Below the pieces are notes generated by a model. That model did not search any database, was not told where the DNA came from, and saw only the letters and a program-made list of their open reading frames with translations. From Branchiostoma floridae (lineage: Eukaryota > Chordata > Leptocardii > Amphioxiformes > Branchiostomatidae), in the NCBI RefSeq assembly GCF_000003815.2, contig NC_049993.1, positions 20,001,071-20,065,070 on the forward strand: DNA of 64,000 bases. The letters are read 5' to 3'. This document shows, piece by piece, positions 9,090 to 20,679 of the stretch. Each line of letters begins with the position of its first letter. Position 1 is the first letter of the stretch. Made by a program: the position numbers and the translations under genes.

Positions 9090-11269
9090 ATGGGTAAGAA
9101 GCTACCAGGTGTGCTGATGTTCCTCCTGGTCATCCTTAAGGTATCAGCAGCGTCTGCAGCTTCCTGCAGCTCGTCTTGTTCATCCAATTCCTGCCACTGT
9201 AGCAATCTGGGCCTCACCAGCGTTCCACAGGACCTGTCCACACACATCATTGTCTTTGAATTGGATTTGGGATTTAATCAAATCACAAATTTAAGTCAGT
9301 CTGATCTCTCACGTTATAGGAACTTAAGAACTTTAAATCTCAATAATAATCGTATCTCTAACATCAATAGTCAAGCATTTTATGTCTTGTCACTATTGAC
9401 AACATTACGACTTGACAGTAATAGAATAAGAAGTCTCAGATATGACCTGTTTACAGGATTGGAAACTTGCAGGAACTTAACCTATCCGACAATGAGATCA
9501 ATGATATTCAGGCTGGAGCTTTCAGTTCAACATCGCAAATAAGATACTTGTATATGCATGAGAACAAGTTGACAATTCTCAGAGCTGACTTTTTTACAGG
9601 GCTGGCAAGCATGTCACACCTTACGCTGTACAACAATACTATCAGAAATATTCAGGCTGAAACTTTCAGTCAAACCCCACAGCTGAGAGGCTTGCGTCTG
9701 GATTATAACAAGTTAACAAACCTCAGATCTGACATGTTCACAGGGCTGGGGAACTTACAGGAAGTTCACCTGTACAATAATGAGATCAGTTATATTCAGG
9801 CTGGGACTTTCAGTTCAACACCACAACTGAAAAAGTTGTACCTGTCTAACAACAACATCACTTCGTTTCCCTTCAACGATTTGTCAACTCACCGACTTGA
9901 TCTTGAACTTGCCAATAACAGACTGACAACTCTTTCGTCTACTGCATATGACGTGCTTATGTCAATGTCTTATGTCAAGATTTACAACAACCCCTGGCTT
10001 TGTGACTGTAGGATGGTGGACTTTAGGTTGAGGATGACTGGATTTTATCCCTTTGAAGATCAGATCAATTGTACCCAACCTGACCACCTTTATGGGCAGA
10101 AACTTAAAGACATAAATCCTGAAAATCTTTTTTCTGACTGTGTTGAACCGACAATTGTAAGATTTCAGAGGGCTACCAAAAACACAGTGGTGCAGGGTGA
10201 AACACTCCAGTTAGTTTGTGAAGCTTCAGGAATCCCCACGCCAGACATCACAGTCACTCTTCCATCTGGAATGAATGCATCTACGTATATAGATCGGAGG
10301 GTGACAGTGAGCAAGAATGGTACCATAACCGTTAGAGACATTACTGCAGCAGACACTGGTCTGTACGTTTGTATTGCAGCAAATTCTGTCGGCGCAACAA
10401 ATGCCATACTGCATGTAGATGTAACCTATAAAGAGCCGACCATTGTCAGGTTTGAAATGAATAATTGTAACAATTCGATGTTAAAAGGGGAGGCTCTCTG
10501 TTTGATCTGCGAAGCTTCAGGAATCCCCACACCAGAAATTACCGTCCTGCTTCCATCGGGATTGAACACAACTGTTGATTCAGATCGGAGGGTGACTGTC
10601 AGCAAGAATGGTACTATAACTGTAAGATACATCACTACAGCAGACACTGTCACCCTTCCATCTGGGCTGAATACAACTGCTGAGTCAGGTGGGAGGGTGA
10701 TTGTGGATTTGGATGGTACTATCATCGTACGTAATGTCACTACATCAGATTCTGGTCTGTACGTTTGCGTTGCAGCTAGTCTTGTTGGCTTCACATTTGC
10801 CACACTGGTCGTAGATTTGTCAACAGTTCCCGGGAATAAGACTGTCTCGCCTACCTTCTCCCTACCTGTACTCATTGGTGCTATCTGTGGCTCAGTAGCA
10901 GGTACTCTCCTAATTTTCGGCATCATTTTTACAATCTGGTGCAGGAAAAAAAACAATAGTCCTTCCGAACGCCCGGATCAGAGAGTCGTTTTTAACAACA
11001 CCAATGATACAGCTGTGATCACCAGCGTTCAGGCAGGACCGATGCTGCCCCAAAGTTTCCAATACCCTCAACATTTTTCAGAGTCGGCTGCCTCGCTCCC
11101 TGAAGAGTACGAAACTATGGCTCCTCTCCATGGAGGCACTGACGAGCGCCCCCCTCTCCCCATCCCTTCCCGCAGTGCAGATGGCTACCAATCTCTGAGG
11201 CAGACAGATACCGAGTCTGCCTATGACTATGAAACCCCGCACGACTACCTGTCTATCATAGAAACCTAG
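9090..11269 (+). CDS. LRR-Ig transmembrane receptor (LRRIG gene 2), frameshifted
   Basis: Same plan as gene 1: signal peptide, LRRNT, about nine LRRs, LRRCT (NPWLCDC near 9989), Ig region 10145-10830, membrane segment near 10860-10945, and a tail with YETM, YQSL, YETP and YLSI. The frame from the ATG at 9090 runs only to 9542. The correct frame resumes by 9467. Genes 1 and 3 show that one G is missing from a GGG/GGGG run near 9460-9463. No other lesion is seen downstream, so this is either a recent null allele or an assembly base error. The second Ig unit is a fusion of two Ig domains: it lacks the 3' half of one and the 5' half of the next, so the cysteines come from different parents. YETM fits the YxxM consensus for PI3-kinase p85 SH2 binding, by motif only. 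Confidence 0.85.
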
Positions 11270-11325
11270 AGAAATAAGCATCAAATGATCGTCACTGATC
11301 CATCCTAAACATTGACAAGCTAGAT

Positions 11326-13474
11326 ACAGCCACATTTTAAATGCGGAAGACCAAACTTTAACATAAGATAGAAATATCAATATATGATGCACTCGCTTAA
11401 GATTTAAAACAATCCAGAACAAAGGGTTCAAGGGCAAATTCCAAAAAATGTCAAAGTCGGCATTACGTTAGTATCATCTTTTACATTTCAGGCCAGTCTG
11501 AATATCATACAGCTGAAAACTAAGCTCAATGTAGAAGGTTACACATAGTCAACAAGTATTTGTTCTATTTTGTAGTATCTTAGTATCATTATGTAGACAG
11601 ATTATTAATTTCTCACCACATGGTTGTATGCACAAACCGCTCCCTATGTACATAAATAACTTTTCTTATGTCACCAGTTGACTTTTATAGAGTAGTAGAG
11701 ACTGTTTCAGAGGAATATTAATGATCAAGTCATAATGAATGAAATTTGTTATATGGTAGTTCCAGTATTGTCAACGGACACATGTATCTTTTTAACGAAA
11801 TGACACGAAGGCAAGAAAATATATATGATGAAACAGTCATAATGTTGTTGTTAAATCATTGTGTTGCAGAATTGTGTTTTAAAATATATTTGTGTATTGA
11901 TAATAGCTTTGAATGTGTCTTAATCGGTTTGACATAATGATGTTCAATGTAAAGATAAACAATTACATCTTTATCTGATGTGTTTTATGTTTTGTGATAT
12001 TAAGTTGTCCAATATTACATATAAAATTATGTTAACAAAATGCCATGCTTTCTCACCATGATTTAATTTTTGCGGTGTGTTACGGATGAATACAATGATT
12101 TACATATAAAAGCTGTATCCGTCTCTTGATGCTCTGAAGTTAAAAATGTGCCTAGAAAATGTAGCCTCTCTTCAAAGCAGGGACGATCTTATATTATATT
12201 GTGTTACAGAGCTCTTCTATTGTAGCCAAATCATAATTTGAGGCCACAAACATTTCCTTAACATGCTTAGCACAGTGAAATGCATGTATAATGCATGCAT
12301 AGGGATAATTTTAAGTACGAGTATACTAACTGTTACTACTAAAGCCACAGACAGTAGGAACTGCCATAGAAGATTTCATTAGGGAAAGACTTCAGTTTTT
12401 TCTTAGTCACAGACGACGGATGTATATGTTTCTCTTACCCCCTTGGTAAATCACTTATGATGTCTGCAATGTTGCCATGGAAACAACAGATTACAAACAT
12501 GTGATAAAATGTTTTATTTCTGTTAAAGGACGTAGTTGAAGGTTTTATTGGCGTCGTAAAGAGGTGAGACTCTTGACAGGACCCTTGATGAAAAGCTGAA
12601 TGATGTTTACTTTTTACGCATGTCCCCAAATGACCTACAGCTTGCACTTATGACCTGAAGTGTACAAATGCGTAATGATCTCATCTCACCCATCCCTTGA
12701 ACTCTGTGTTGGTCGTTGGGACACCATGACTTGTAATTCTATCCAACGTCCGCGGCCATGTGACTGTGACATACAAACCATGCTACCATTAGCAACGCAT
12801 TAGAAAGTTCTAAAGGGTGTCTTTTAATTGATTTTGTTAATGTTTCTGACTAGATAAAACCGGTTTCAACATGTTTTCCTTTTAGCTGCCCCTGTACAAG
12901 GAGATTTTTTTTCAATCAATCCCATTAAAAAATACATGATTTTGTTGGAATGCTCTTTACTAATTTGAATGTTCTATCTGGCTTTCACCCTGACGGGGTC
13001 AACAACTTCAATTTATGATGTGCAATTGTGTGTTTAGGGAACGTTAAAACTATGGTGTATTTAGCTCTAATACCTTTTATCTCGCCCACGTGCAACCACT
13101 TGAATTAGAGTCTATTACATCATAAGTATGTATGCAGATGCCATTCTTGATAACACCTGAAGTGTTTGCCCTATCCGGTCCCAGAGCCATGAAAAACGGC
13201 CTTCAGACTACTTAAGGTGTGTCAGACCAAGTGAGCACCTCCAGGTAAAGGTGTCAAGAACGGCTTTTGTGTTTCTTCTGGTCGCCGTATGTCGGTAAGT
13301 CGTATTCACCCATGTTGTGTGGCCCTCTCTGTGAATCTTGCGTTTGGGTTACATAGGCAGGTGTTAAGTTTATGATGCTAATTTTTGGCCCTGCTATTAT
13401 GAAGCGCCCTGATCTACGGCTGGTGTACTCTCGTCTCCAAGTCAACTCCAAAATAATTTGTATTTCAATTGAAG
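11326..13474. repeat. LRRIG array spacer, copy C
   Basis: Collinear with 6145-8318 over its whole length. It begins about 55 bases after the gene 2 stop and ends where both copies lose similarity after 'tatttcaattg'. It is non-coding. The stretch 13475-13860 leading to gene 3 shows nothing recognisable. Confidence 0.9.
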
Positions 13475-13839
13475 CGACTGTGGCATTTTCTGTGAGATCT
13501 TCCCTTATCGTCGGTGCCATTTCGACGAGCTTAGGCCGTATTTGTTATTCTCTAGAGGGTAACTTTATTGTCGAGAGTAATGGACAGGGCTCAGTGATTT
13601 ATCTCCAATAATCGCCCGATTGTCTAGAATTCCTATAGAGCTCGCAGTCTCTTCTGCCAGTCGCTTATCATGCTGTATAACAGGAGCTATTGGAAAATAG
13701 CGCCATCATCATGCTATAGAACTAGTGCTGTTGTAAATAAAAATACAGCTACTTAAAGTTGCAAGTGAGCAATTGACAACTTCTGGTTTAACAATGATCA
13801 GATCAATGACCCTGTTTCTATCCTACAGCTGCTCCTTAG

Positions 13840-13925
13840 CAGAGCAAAAAGTCGTCTTCAGAAAACCTTCCTGTGCTAAAGACAATCTGTCTGGCTTGAG
13901 AGAAACGACTACATCAAGAACACAG
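13840..13925 (+). other. Candidate 5'UTR exon of LRRIG gene 3, donor shifted
   Basis: The string 'aaagacaatctgtctggctt' corresponds to the 5'UTR exon end of genes 1 and 2. The GTAAGT that follows in those genes is replaced here by GAGAAACG. The first plausible donor downstream is 'acag|gtaaac' at about 13926. The acceptor 'agtacag' at about 14579-14584 is conserved in front of the start codon. Confidence 0.45.
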
Positions 13926-14054
13926 GTAAACCTTCTGTATGTAAAGCAGGAGACACACTTTTTGTATTCTAAGAACAAACAGTAAGTAAATCCATGCAGA
14001 TGGATTCATGATGCAGATATTTTTTCCCTTACCTTCCGGCACGGAAATTCTATG

Positions 14055-14320
14055 AATGTACGAGGGGTGATCAATAATACGTTTTGAGCCTCAACAGAAA
14101 TAACAGGCACAGCTCGAACTCAGGGGCATAATCATAATCATAAAGTATACATGTCTATCAGCATTCAAATATTTGTAGTCATTACGTTGCAGCCGACACC
14201 TGGAAACATTAGGTAGAAGAGAAGGGGAAAACATTATTGGACAATTGGGCTATGACGTGAGGTGTGCGGGTCAACTCGCTCTAGTGCAAGTCAGATATCC
14301 ACTTCTTTCTAGTTGAAATA
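14055..14320 (+). mobile_element. Mariner-like 5' end fragment
   Basis: It starts TACGAGGGGTGATCAATAA, which matches the start of the mariner fragment at 52636 (TACGAGGGGCGTTCAATAA). No transposase frame remains. The right boundary is approximate. It lies in the 5'UTR intron of gene 3. Confidence 0.55.
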
Positions 14321-14594
14321 CGAAAGGAATTCTGGTCAAACATTTTGACAATGTCTTCGTTTCAAGGCATGAAGAACATCATCATCATCACGACCAACAC
14401 AGCTCTTACCACAGTTCACCCTTATATTTCTCGCCACTTACCTACAAATCTTCACAAGGACGTCGACTAAAATTAATAAAGTAATGGCCACAATGATGTG
14501 AAATTTGCTGAATATTGATAAAATTAGTGAGCTTATTGATCACCCCTCTTATCATGACAACCCAACTATTCTGTACCAGTACAGGGAGACCATC

Positions 14595-16295
14595 ATGGGT
14601 ACGACCCTATCAGGGGTGCTGATGTTCTTTCTGGTCATCCTGGGAACAGCAGAAGCTGACTGCAGCTCGTCTTGTTCATCCAGGTACTGCTTCTGCAGCA
14701 GTATGGACCTCACCAGCGTTCCACAGGACCTGCCCACAACCATCACGCGCTTGGATTTGGGACAAAATCGAATCACAACTTTCGATCAGTCTGATTTATC
14801 CCGTTATAGGAGCTTAGAATATTTGAGTCTTTATAAAAATAGCATAACTACCATCAATAGCCAAGCATTTTATTTCATGTCAAAGTTGACAGAATTGCCA
14901 ATTTCGTATAAACAAATAGAAAATCTCACAGCTGACATGTTTATAGGGCTGGAAAAATTGCAGGGCCTTTACTTACACAATAATGAGATCAGTTATATTC
15001 AGGCTGGAACGTTCAAGCCAACACCACAAGTCACATTCTTGAACCTTGAGAATAACAAGTTAACACATCTCCGGCCTGACATGTTCACAGGGCTGGGGAA
15101 CTTGCAGATCATTTTCTTGGGCGATAATGAGATCATTGATATTCAGGCTGGAACTTTCAATTCAACATTTCATTTTATTTTATCTGACCCTTACCATATG
15201 ACGTTTTCTCATGACATCAATGAAAAGCGACATGCAGGCCGATTCGAGCTCCTCATCGATAAACAAAGGTTCAAAGAAAGAAAGAAACAAACACCAAAAC
15301 TGGATTTCTTGAGGCTGTCAAACAACAACATCACAACGTTTCCCTTCAGTGATTTGTCAACTCTTTCAATGTATCGTCTTTACCTTGACAATAACAAACT
15401 TAAGATTCTTCCGTCCACTGCATATGACATACTTTCATCAATCTCTGATGTCAAGATTGGTAACAACCCCTGGCAGTGTGACTGTAGGATGCTTTCATTT
15501 AGGGAGAAGATGACAGGGTCTCGTTCATTTGAAAACCAAATCAGTTGTTCCGAACCTAGAAATTTCCACTCGCAAAATCTCATAGACTTGAATCCTAAGG
15601 ACCTGATTTCTTCCTGTGTAAAACCAACAATCGTAAGGTTCGAGAAGACTTTAGGAGATGATAACTTTCTGATACCAGGGGAGACTCTCCGCTTGGTCTG
15701 TGAGGCTTCGGGAATACCCACACCAGACATCACAGTCACCCTCCCATCTGGACTGAACGCAACTGTTGAGTCAGATGGTAGAGTGACTGTGGGTGTAAAT
15801 GGTACCATCACCATAACAGATGTTACTGCAGCAGATGCTGGTCCGTACGTCTGTATCGCAGTAAATCATGTAGGCTCCACATTTGACGTCTTCTCTGTCG
15901 TTGACCGCGAGTCGTCTCCAACTTTCTCCCTCCCCATGTTCGTTGTCTGTGTGAGCGGTGCAGCAGCCGGCACCCTTCTCATTGTTGCCGCCATCCTCAC
16001 CATCTGGTGCAAGACTTGCGGTAAGGCTCGTTCTGTGGGCCCGGACACAAGCGTTGTTTCTAACAACACCCATCCCCCATCCACGCCCCGTTCTGTGGGC
16101 CCGGACACTAGTGTTGTTTATAACAACACCCATCCCCCATCCACGGATCGTTCTGTGGGCCCGAACACTAGCGTTAATTTTAACAACACCGATCCCCCAT
16201 CCACAGACACTAGCGTTGTTTATAACAACCCCGATCCCCCATCCATGATTATCATAGGTCGTGGTGCAAGGATCGCGTGGGCCCATCATATGTAA
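14595..16295 (+). CDS. LRR-Ig transmembrane receptor (LRRIG gene 3), altered tail
   Basis: 566 residues: signal peptide, LRRNT, LRRs, LRRCT (NPWQCDC at about residue 290), one Ig domain at about 345-435 and a membrane segment at about 444-471. I chose the ATG at 14595 for the same reason as in gene 1. Two features set it apart. First, 15167-15290 is an in-frame insertion of about 40 lysine- and histidine-rich residues inside an LRR, with no counterpart in genes 1 and 2. Second, the tail is not the tyrosine-rich tail of its neighbours but 3.6 copies of a 20-residue repeat, ending after a short hydrophobic-basic stretch. The frame is open throughout. Signalling through YxxI/L or YETP sites would be lost. 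Confidence 0.9.
   Translation: MGTTLSGVLMFFLVILGTAEADCSSSCSSRYCFCSSMDLTSVPQDLPTTITRLDLGQNRITTFDQSDLSRYRSLEYLSLYKNSITTINSQAFYFMSKLTELPISYKQIENLTADMFIGLEKLQGLYLHNNEISYIQAGTFKPTPQVTFLNLENNKLTHLRPDMFTGLGNLQIIFLGDNEIIDIQAGTFNSTFHFILSDPYHMTFSHDINEKRHAGRFELLIDKQRFKERKKQTPKLDFLRLSNNNITTFPFSDLSTLSMYRLYLDNNKLKILPSTAYDILSSISDVKIGNNPWQCDCRMLSFREKMTGSRSFENQISCSEPRNFHSQNLIDLNPKDLISSCVKPTIVRFEKTLGDDNFLIPGETLRLVCEASGIPTPDITVTLPSGLNATVESDGRVTVGVNGTITITDVTAADAGPYVCIAVNHVGSTFDVFSVVDRESSPTFSLPMFVVCVSGAAAGTLLIVAAILTIWCKTCGKARSVGPDTSVVSNNTHPPSTPRSVGPDTSVVYNNTHPPSTDRSVGPNTSVNFNNTDPPSTDTSVVYNNPDPPSMIIIGRGARIAWAHHM
16028..16250 (+). repeat. Coding minisatellite, 60-bp unit, 3.6 copies
   Basis: Each unit starts CGTTCTGTGGGCCC and encodes RSVGPDTSVV followed by xNNTHPPSTx, 20 residues. 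The last unit is partial. The unit resembles the juxtamembrane ERPDRAVVFNNTN (gene 1) and ERPDQRVVFNNTN (gene 2), so it probably arose by tandem amplification of that segment. The repeated NNT sequons face the cytoplasm in the predicted topology. Confidence 0.92.
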
Positions 16296-16405
16296 TTGGC
16301 TAAAGGGAACTCCTTGAATTAAAAAAAAAGCATCAACTATTGACCACTTGTTTTGTCCCTAACATTTTCAGGCTATTCATTAGACGTTATTAAATCATGG
16401 AGTCG

Positions 16406-16500
16406 CCTGGCGTAACTGAACGGTGTTTGGCTCGGAAACCAGAGGTTCGGGTTTTAAATCCTGCCATGATACCTATGTTGTGCCTCTGTTTCTGCTTGAA
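16406..16500 (+). mobile_element. SINE head fragment
   Basis: A tRNA-like head with a B-box-like 'gttttaaatcctg' after 'agaggttcggg', followed by the 'gttgtgcctctgtttctgctt' transition seen in the other SINE copies. The rest is missing where the next MITE begins. Confidence 0.6.
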
Positions 16501-16503
16501 AGT

Positions 16504-16887
16504 TAGGCCTAGGAAAAAAAAATGTTGTGTTTCCTGTGTCAGTCCTGAAAAAATTAGGGTCGGTAGGTAGGGATTATCTTCTTTTTTCTTGTATTTTTTT
16601 TAGGCTGGCCAAAACTCTAGCGAGATGTATTACAATACAGTTGAACAAAGTAAATTGAAATGCATGATGACACTTGTCTTTCAATGTCAAGCTTTAATTT
16701 TGTGCATGATAGGTACATTTATCCTTCATTAGATGGGACAAGCAGTGTTTTACTTCAATAGGGAGCAGGCTAAATAAAAATTCTAAGTGTGACTCCACTG
16801 CCCACCCCAAAAAAGAGTCTAGGGTCGGCAGGTTTTTTTAGGGTAGGTAGGGAAACAGGAAACACAACATTTTTTTCCTAGGCCTTA
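16504..16887. mobile_element. MITE family A (GGCCTAGG ends)
   Basis: The ends are inverted repeats beginning TAAGGCCTAGGAAAAAAA and followed by TGTTGTGTTTCCTG and the CCTACCTACC motif. The core contains 'tccttcattagat.ggac' and 'aataaaaattcta'. Related copies occur at 39.4-41.4 kb and 45639-45845. No coding capacity. The stretch 16890-17901 has no further recognisable feature. Confidence 0.8.
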
Positions 16888-17901
16888 CTAGATTAAATCC
16901 CCGTGACACCTCAGACCAGTGACCTAAACGTGAACATTGATCTGATCACGATCCAGAAGAGTATCTAAATAAATCTAATCCAAACATCAAAATCTCAGAC
17001 TACATTTAACACTAAGCCTTTAGAAAAGATACACCATAGTGATTTTGACTTCGACTTTAAGATCAGTCATTTAACCTGTAAGACTATTAGTATGGCTATG
17101 AAGTAGCCGTTTTGCAATCTTTATTGGTTATAGACTTAGGTAGGTGATAGTCAAAGATCCTTAAAATTCAATAATGACACAGAAGATTGTAAAGAGGGCA
17201 AATAGCCATGTATCAATACACAAATAGCTATGCATAGCTGTGCTTTTCAGTTGAATGTGCTATAGGGAGAATTACGTTAGTTGACATGCTCGTTTGATTA
17301 TTTGTACATACAGTTATATAGTTCTGTTTGCATATTTGCATACAAATGAATAACAATTGTACAACAGGTAGATTGAACAAAATTTGTCTGATGGTACAAT
17401 GGATTGAATGTATTGTGCTGCTCTCTATGGAACACCTCATTTTGCATAACAAACTCTAGATCTACTTATGTGACTAACAAGTATTTTGGCCCTTCTCACA
17501 ATTGCAAGTGCACCATGTTGCACAAAGATGACGCTTTGCCACAATATATGTTTATGATTTATATATACTTTGCATGTTCATGTATTCATATATTCATGTA
17601 TTGATTGATATATTCATGTAAAAGTACAATGTTAGCTACAATCTTTTGTACATCTTATTTGTCAAATTATAGAAAGAACTTCCTTTTCAAAAAGTGTATT
17701 GTGTCAAGAGTCTAACACAGAACATGTACATTTTGAAGTGTTGTATCAACAATAAAATAAGAGACAAATTATCTGAGATGTTGTAAAATTATTTATCGCC
17801 TTATTCATTCTTATTTATGACTTATATAGTCTGCTAACATTGCAGTGTAGAAGCTTAGTAAATTATAGTAAACAATATTGATTAAAGTCTAAAGACGCCC
17901 C

Positions 17902-18105
17902 NNNNNNNNNNNNNNNNNNNNNNNNNNNNNNNNNNNNNNNNNNNNNNNNNNNNNNNNNNNNNNNNNNNNNNNNNNNNNNNNNNNNNNNNNNNNNNNNNNN
18001 NNNNNNNNNNNNNNNNNNNNNNNNNNNNNNNNNNNNNNNNNNNNNNNNNNNNNNNNNNNNNNNNNNNNNNNNNNNNNNNNNNNNNNNNNNNNNNNNNNNN
18101 NNNNN
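17902..18105. other. Assembly gap (204 N)
   Basis: A run of 204 N. From 18106 to 20579 I see no gene. Around 18990-19100 there is a segment ('ttactgcacaattgtacatg', then 'gtacaaagtatggcaa') that resembles the LINE 3' end at 42.99-43.05 kb in minus orientation. Confidence 0.99.
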
Positions 18106-20579
18106 ACATTGCGTGCATTTGACGCCACGTACGTTATATTGCTACAGGCGGTATACAAGCCATAGCACTGTAGCTTCGAAGCATCTTCGCCTCACGCACT
18201 AGTCTTCTAGATTGACCAAAGAACACACTCGCACGATCATGAAAGTTCGATCAAGTGCAGTCCTGGCAGCCCGGCTGACATACTGCTACATTATTCGAAA
18301 ATTCGGGTATGGTGTCATTCGTGAATAAGGTCAAAGGTCCTTAAAGTTTTGCCAGGTGAGTCGACACACGTGTGCAGTGTTACCATGGTACCGGGGTTAT
18401 TTGGATAGAATCACTAAATTCTGCTGCTTTTCTGTGAAAGCGAGGATGCTCGAGTATGTAGGTACCTGTATGTGTCTTGTTGTCCCGTTTAGGCGGAAGG
18501 TGGACGGTTAAGGCTCTATGAATGTTGATAGATGTATCAAACGTTGAACACAGTTTCATGTGTTCGTTGTTGTTTTGTTGTCATACCACATTAGCAATTG
18601 GTGCATTTGGCGCACGTTGATTTAAACCATAAAACCATGTATGAAAATACATGTCTTCTCTCACCCTCGTCTTGATCACCAACGTTGGTGATGTATATAG
18701 TCGAGTACAAATTTGTAAATATTTCATGTATTTGTAGTTGACGGAATAATGCGAATAACGTATAGATGAGCTATGAATACTGCAATACGAGGGATCGCTG
18801 TTGTTGTTTATATTCGGGGTATTCGACGGCTGGTGCCTACCAGGACGTCAGTAGATTGGATCAAAAATTGATATCCAAATTAGCGGATCAAATTACTGGT
18901 TAATAATGTAAATCAGCATTTTGGCAAACACCTGCTTTTTGCCAACCACTGCGTTACTGTGACATCATCGCAATCTCTCGTCTCGTTTACCGGTTTAGCA
19001 GTTATAGAAGAACTTTACTGCACAATTGTACATGGTACAAAGTATGGCAACAACTATTACACATAGTACAAAATAGAGGTATAGGATAAAGCTTAACGTC
19101 CTAGTTAAGATAACAATAAGGGCTAATATAATTCTTTGATATAGTATCATGATATAATGCATCTAGCCTTTATTATGATCACCTGTGTTGCAGATGAACA
19201 TCAACATGATTTACCCAGAGGGTCATTTCTCTGTCTGGACTACAAGCGGAACATGCATCTTGTGAAGGCGGTTGAACAACATTCGGGTTGTGGAATTTTG
19301 AAAGAGTCTCTGTTGATGACAACAATTCAACCTTCGAAAACGAAATACCGATTGTTGATGAGAAGAAAAGTAAATAAGTAATGAGAGGCTGGAAAATTGT
19401 GGGAAAATTAACTTTAATGAGTAATTTTCATTTATTTGCATGAATTGGTGTAAGTCTCACATAGCAACTGGATACGATTTCGGAAACGGTCAGTGACACT
19501 AACGAAAGATGGTACCTGAAACGTCTGACCGTTTCTAAAACCATATCCTTTTGCTTGAGTTACTATTATTTGATGTGCCTATCTGGATGTCTATCTTTTT
19601 CCGACGTATAGTCTTACATACTTACATGTTACAGTGTATTATGTGTGTAATTGGATTATTTGTCTCTCAATTGAATATCAAAGGGTTAATCAGTCAGTGA
19701 GTGGATATTACTTTTATTTATGTCATTGCAATTCTAATTCTACTTCAGAGGCCTGCAATGTAGCCTTGATTCGCATGTAACTGTGGAGAATTCTAGAAGC
19801 CAACTATTTTTGTATTAGTAAACGAAATGATTTAGCAGTCCAATGATTGTCAAAAAGTACTGTTAGTGTTATCTGGTTAACTTTTTGTATTTATTTATTT
19901 TATTTTATTATGCAAGTTATAGAATGAACACCGAAATGAACATCGAAACAAGAACGCTATATATGAGCATGCCTTTTGTATACATACATGTATATGTAAA
20001 GATCGGTGTTGATTTCAATGCACATACTTTTAGGATATTATTGCTTCGTCAGATTTGAAGCATATTGTTTATTAATGTCAGAATGAAATTCAGTAGATAT
20101 GGTTTCTATTCTATTGTCTTCTTATCCATGTCTGACTTATTGAATAAAGAAAACTTTTCAATGATCTGTTTCTCCGTTTTTGCCTGATTTTCGAGTCTTT
20201 CACTGGGCAACCATAGCTGGTCAACTATCCAATTAGTAGGAATCGTCTTGGCCAATCCTCATTGTTTCCAAGTCAGCAGTTTATATATTCAGATTAATTA
20301 CACTCACCTGTGTTACAGGTGCATAATGAACATAATTTACCCAAATGGTCTTTTTAGTGTTAAAACCACAAGTGAAAGATTATACTTTTAGAAGTATTGT
20401 AAAAAAAGTTAGGGGGGAGGCGGGTATCGGGTTCTAAAGAAAATGTAAGGGGTTCCATTCAATCTTCAATATATTTCCATTGTAGGGAAATGAACTTATA
20501 ACGAGTGAATTTGATGACATTTGTATTTACTTATTAGATATGTTTCTAACATAACGTTACATTGTGTTGCGGCACAGCC

Positions 20580-20679
20580 NNNNNNNNNNNNNNNNNNNNN
20601 NNNNNNNNNNNNNNNNNNNNNNNNNNNNNNNNNNNNNNNNNNNNNNNNNNNNNNNNNNNNNNNNNNNNNNNNNNNNNNN
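20580..20679. other. Assembly gap (100 N)
   Basis: Placeholder gap of 100 N. The following 20680-21900 contains several short open frames but no family I recognise. Confidence 0.99.
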
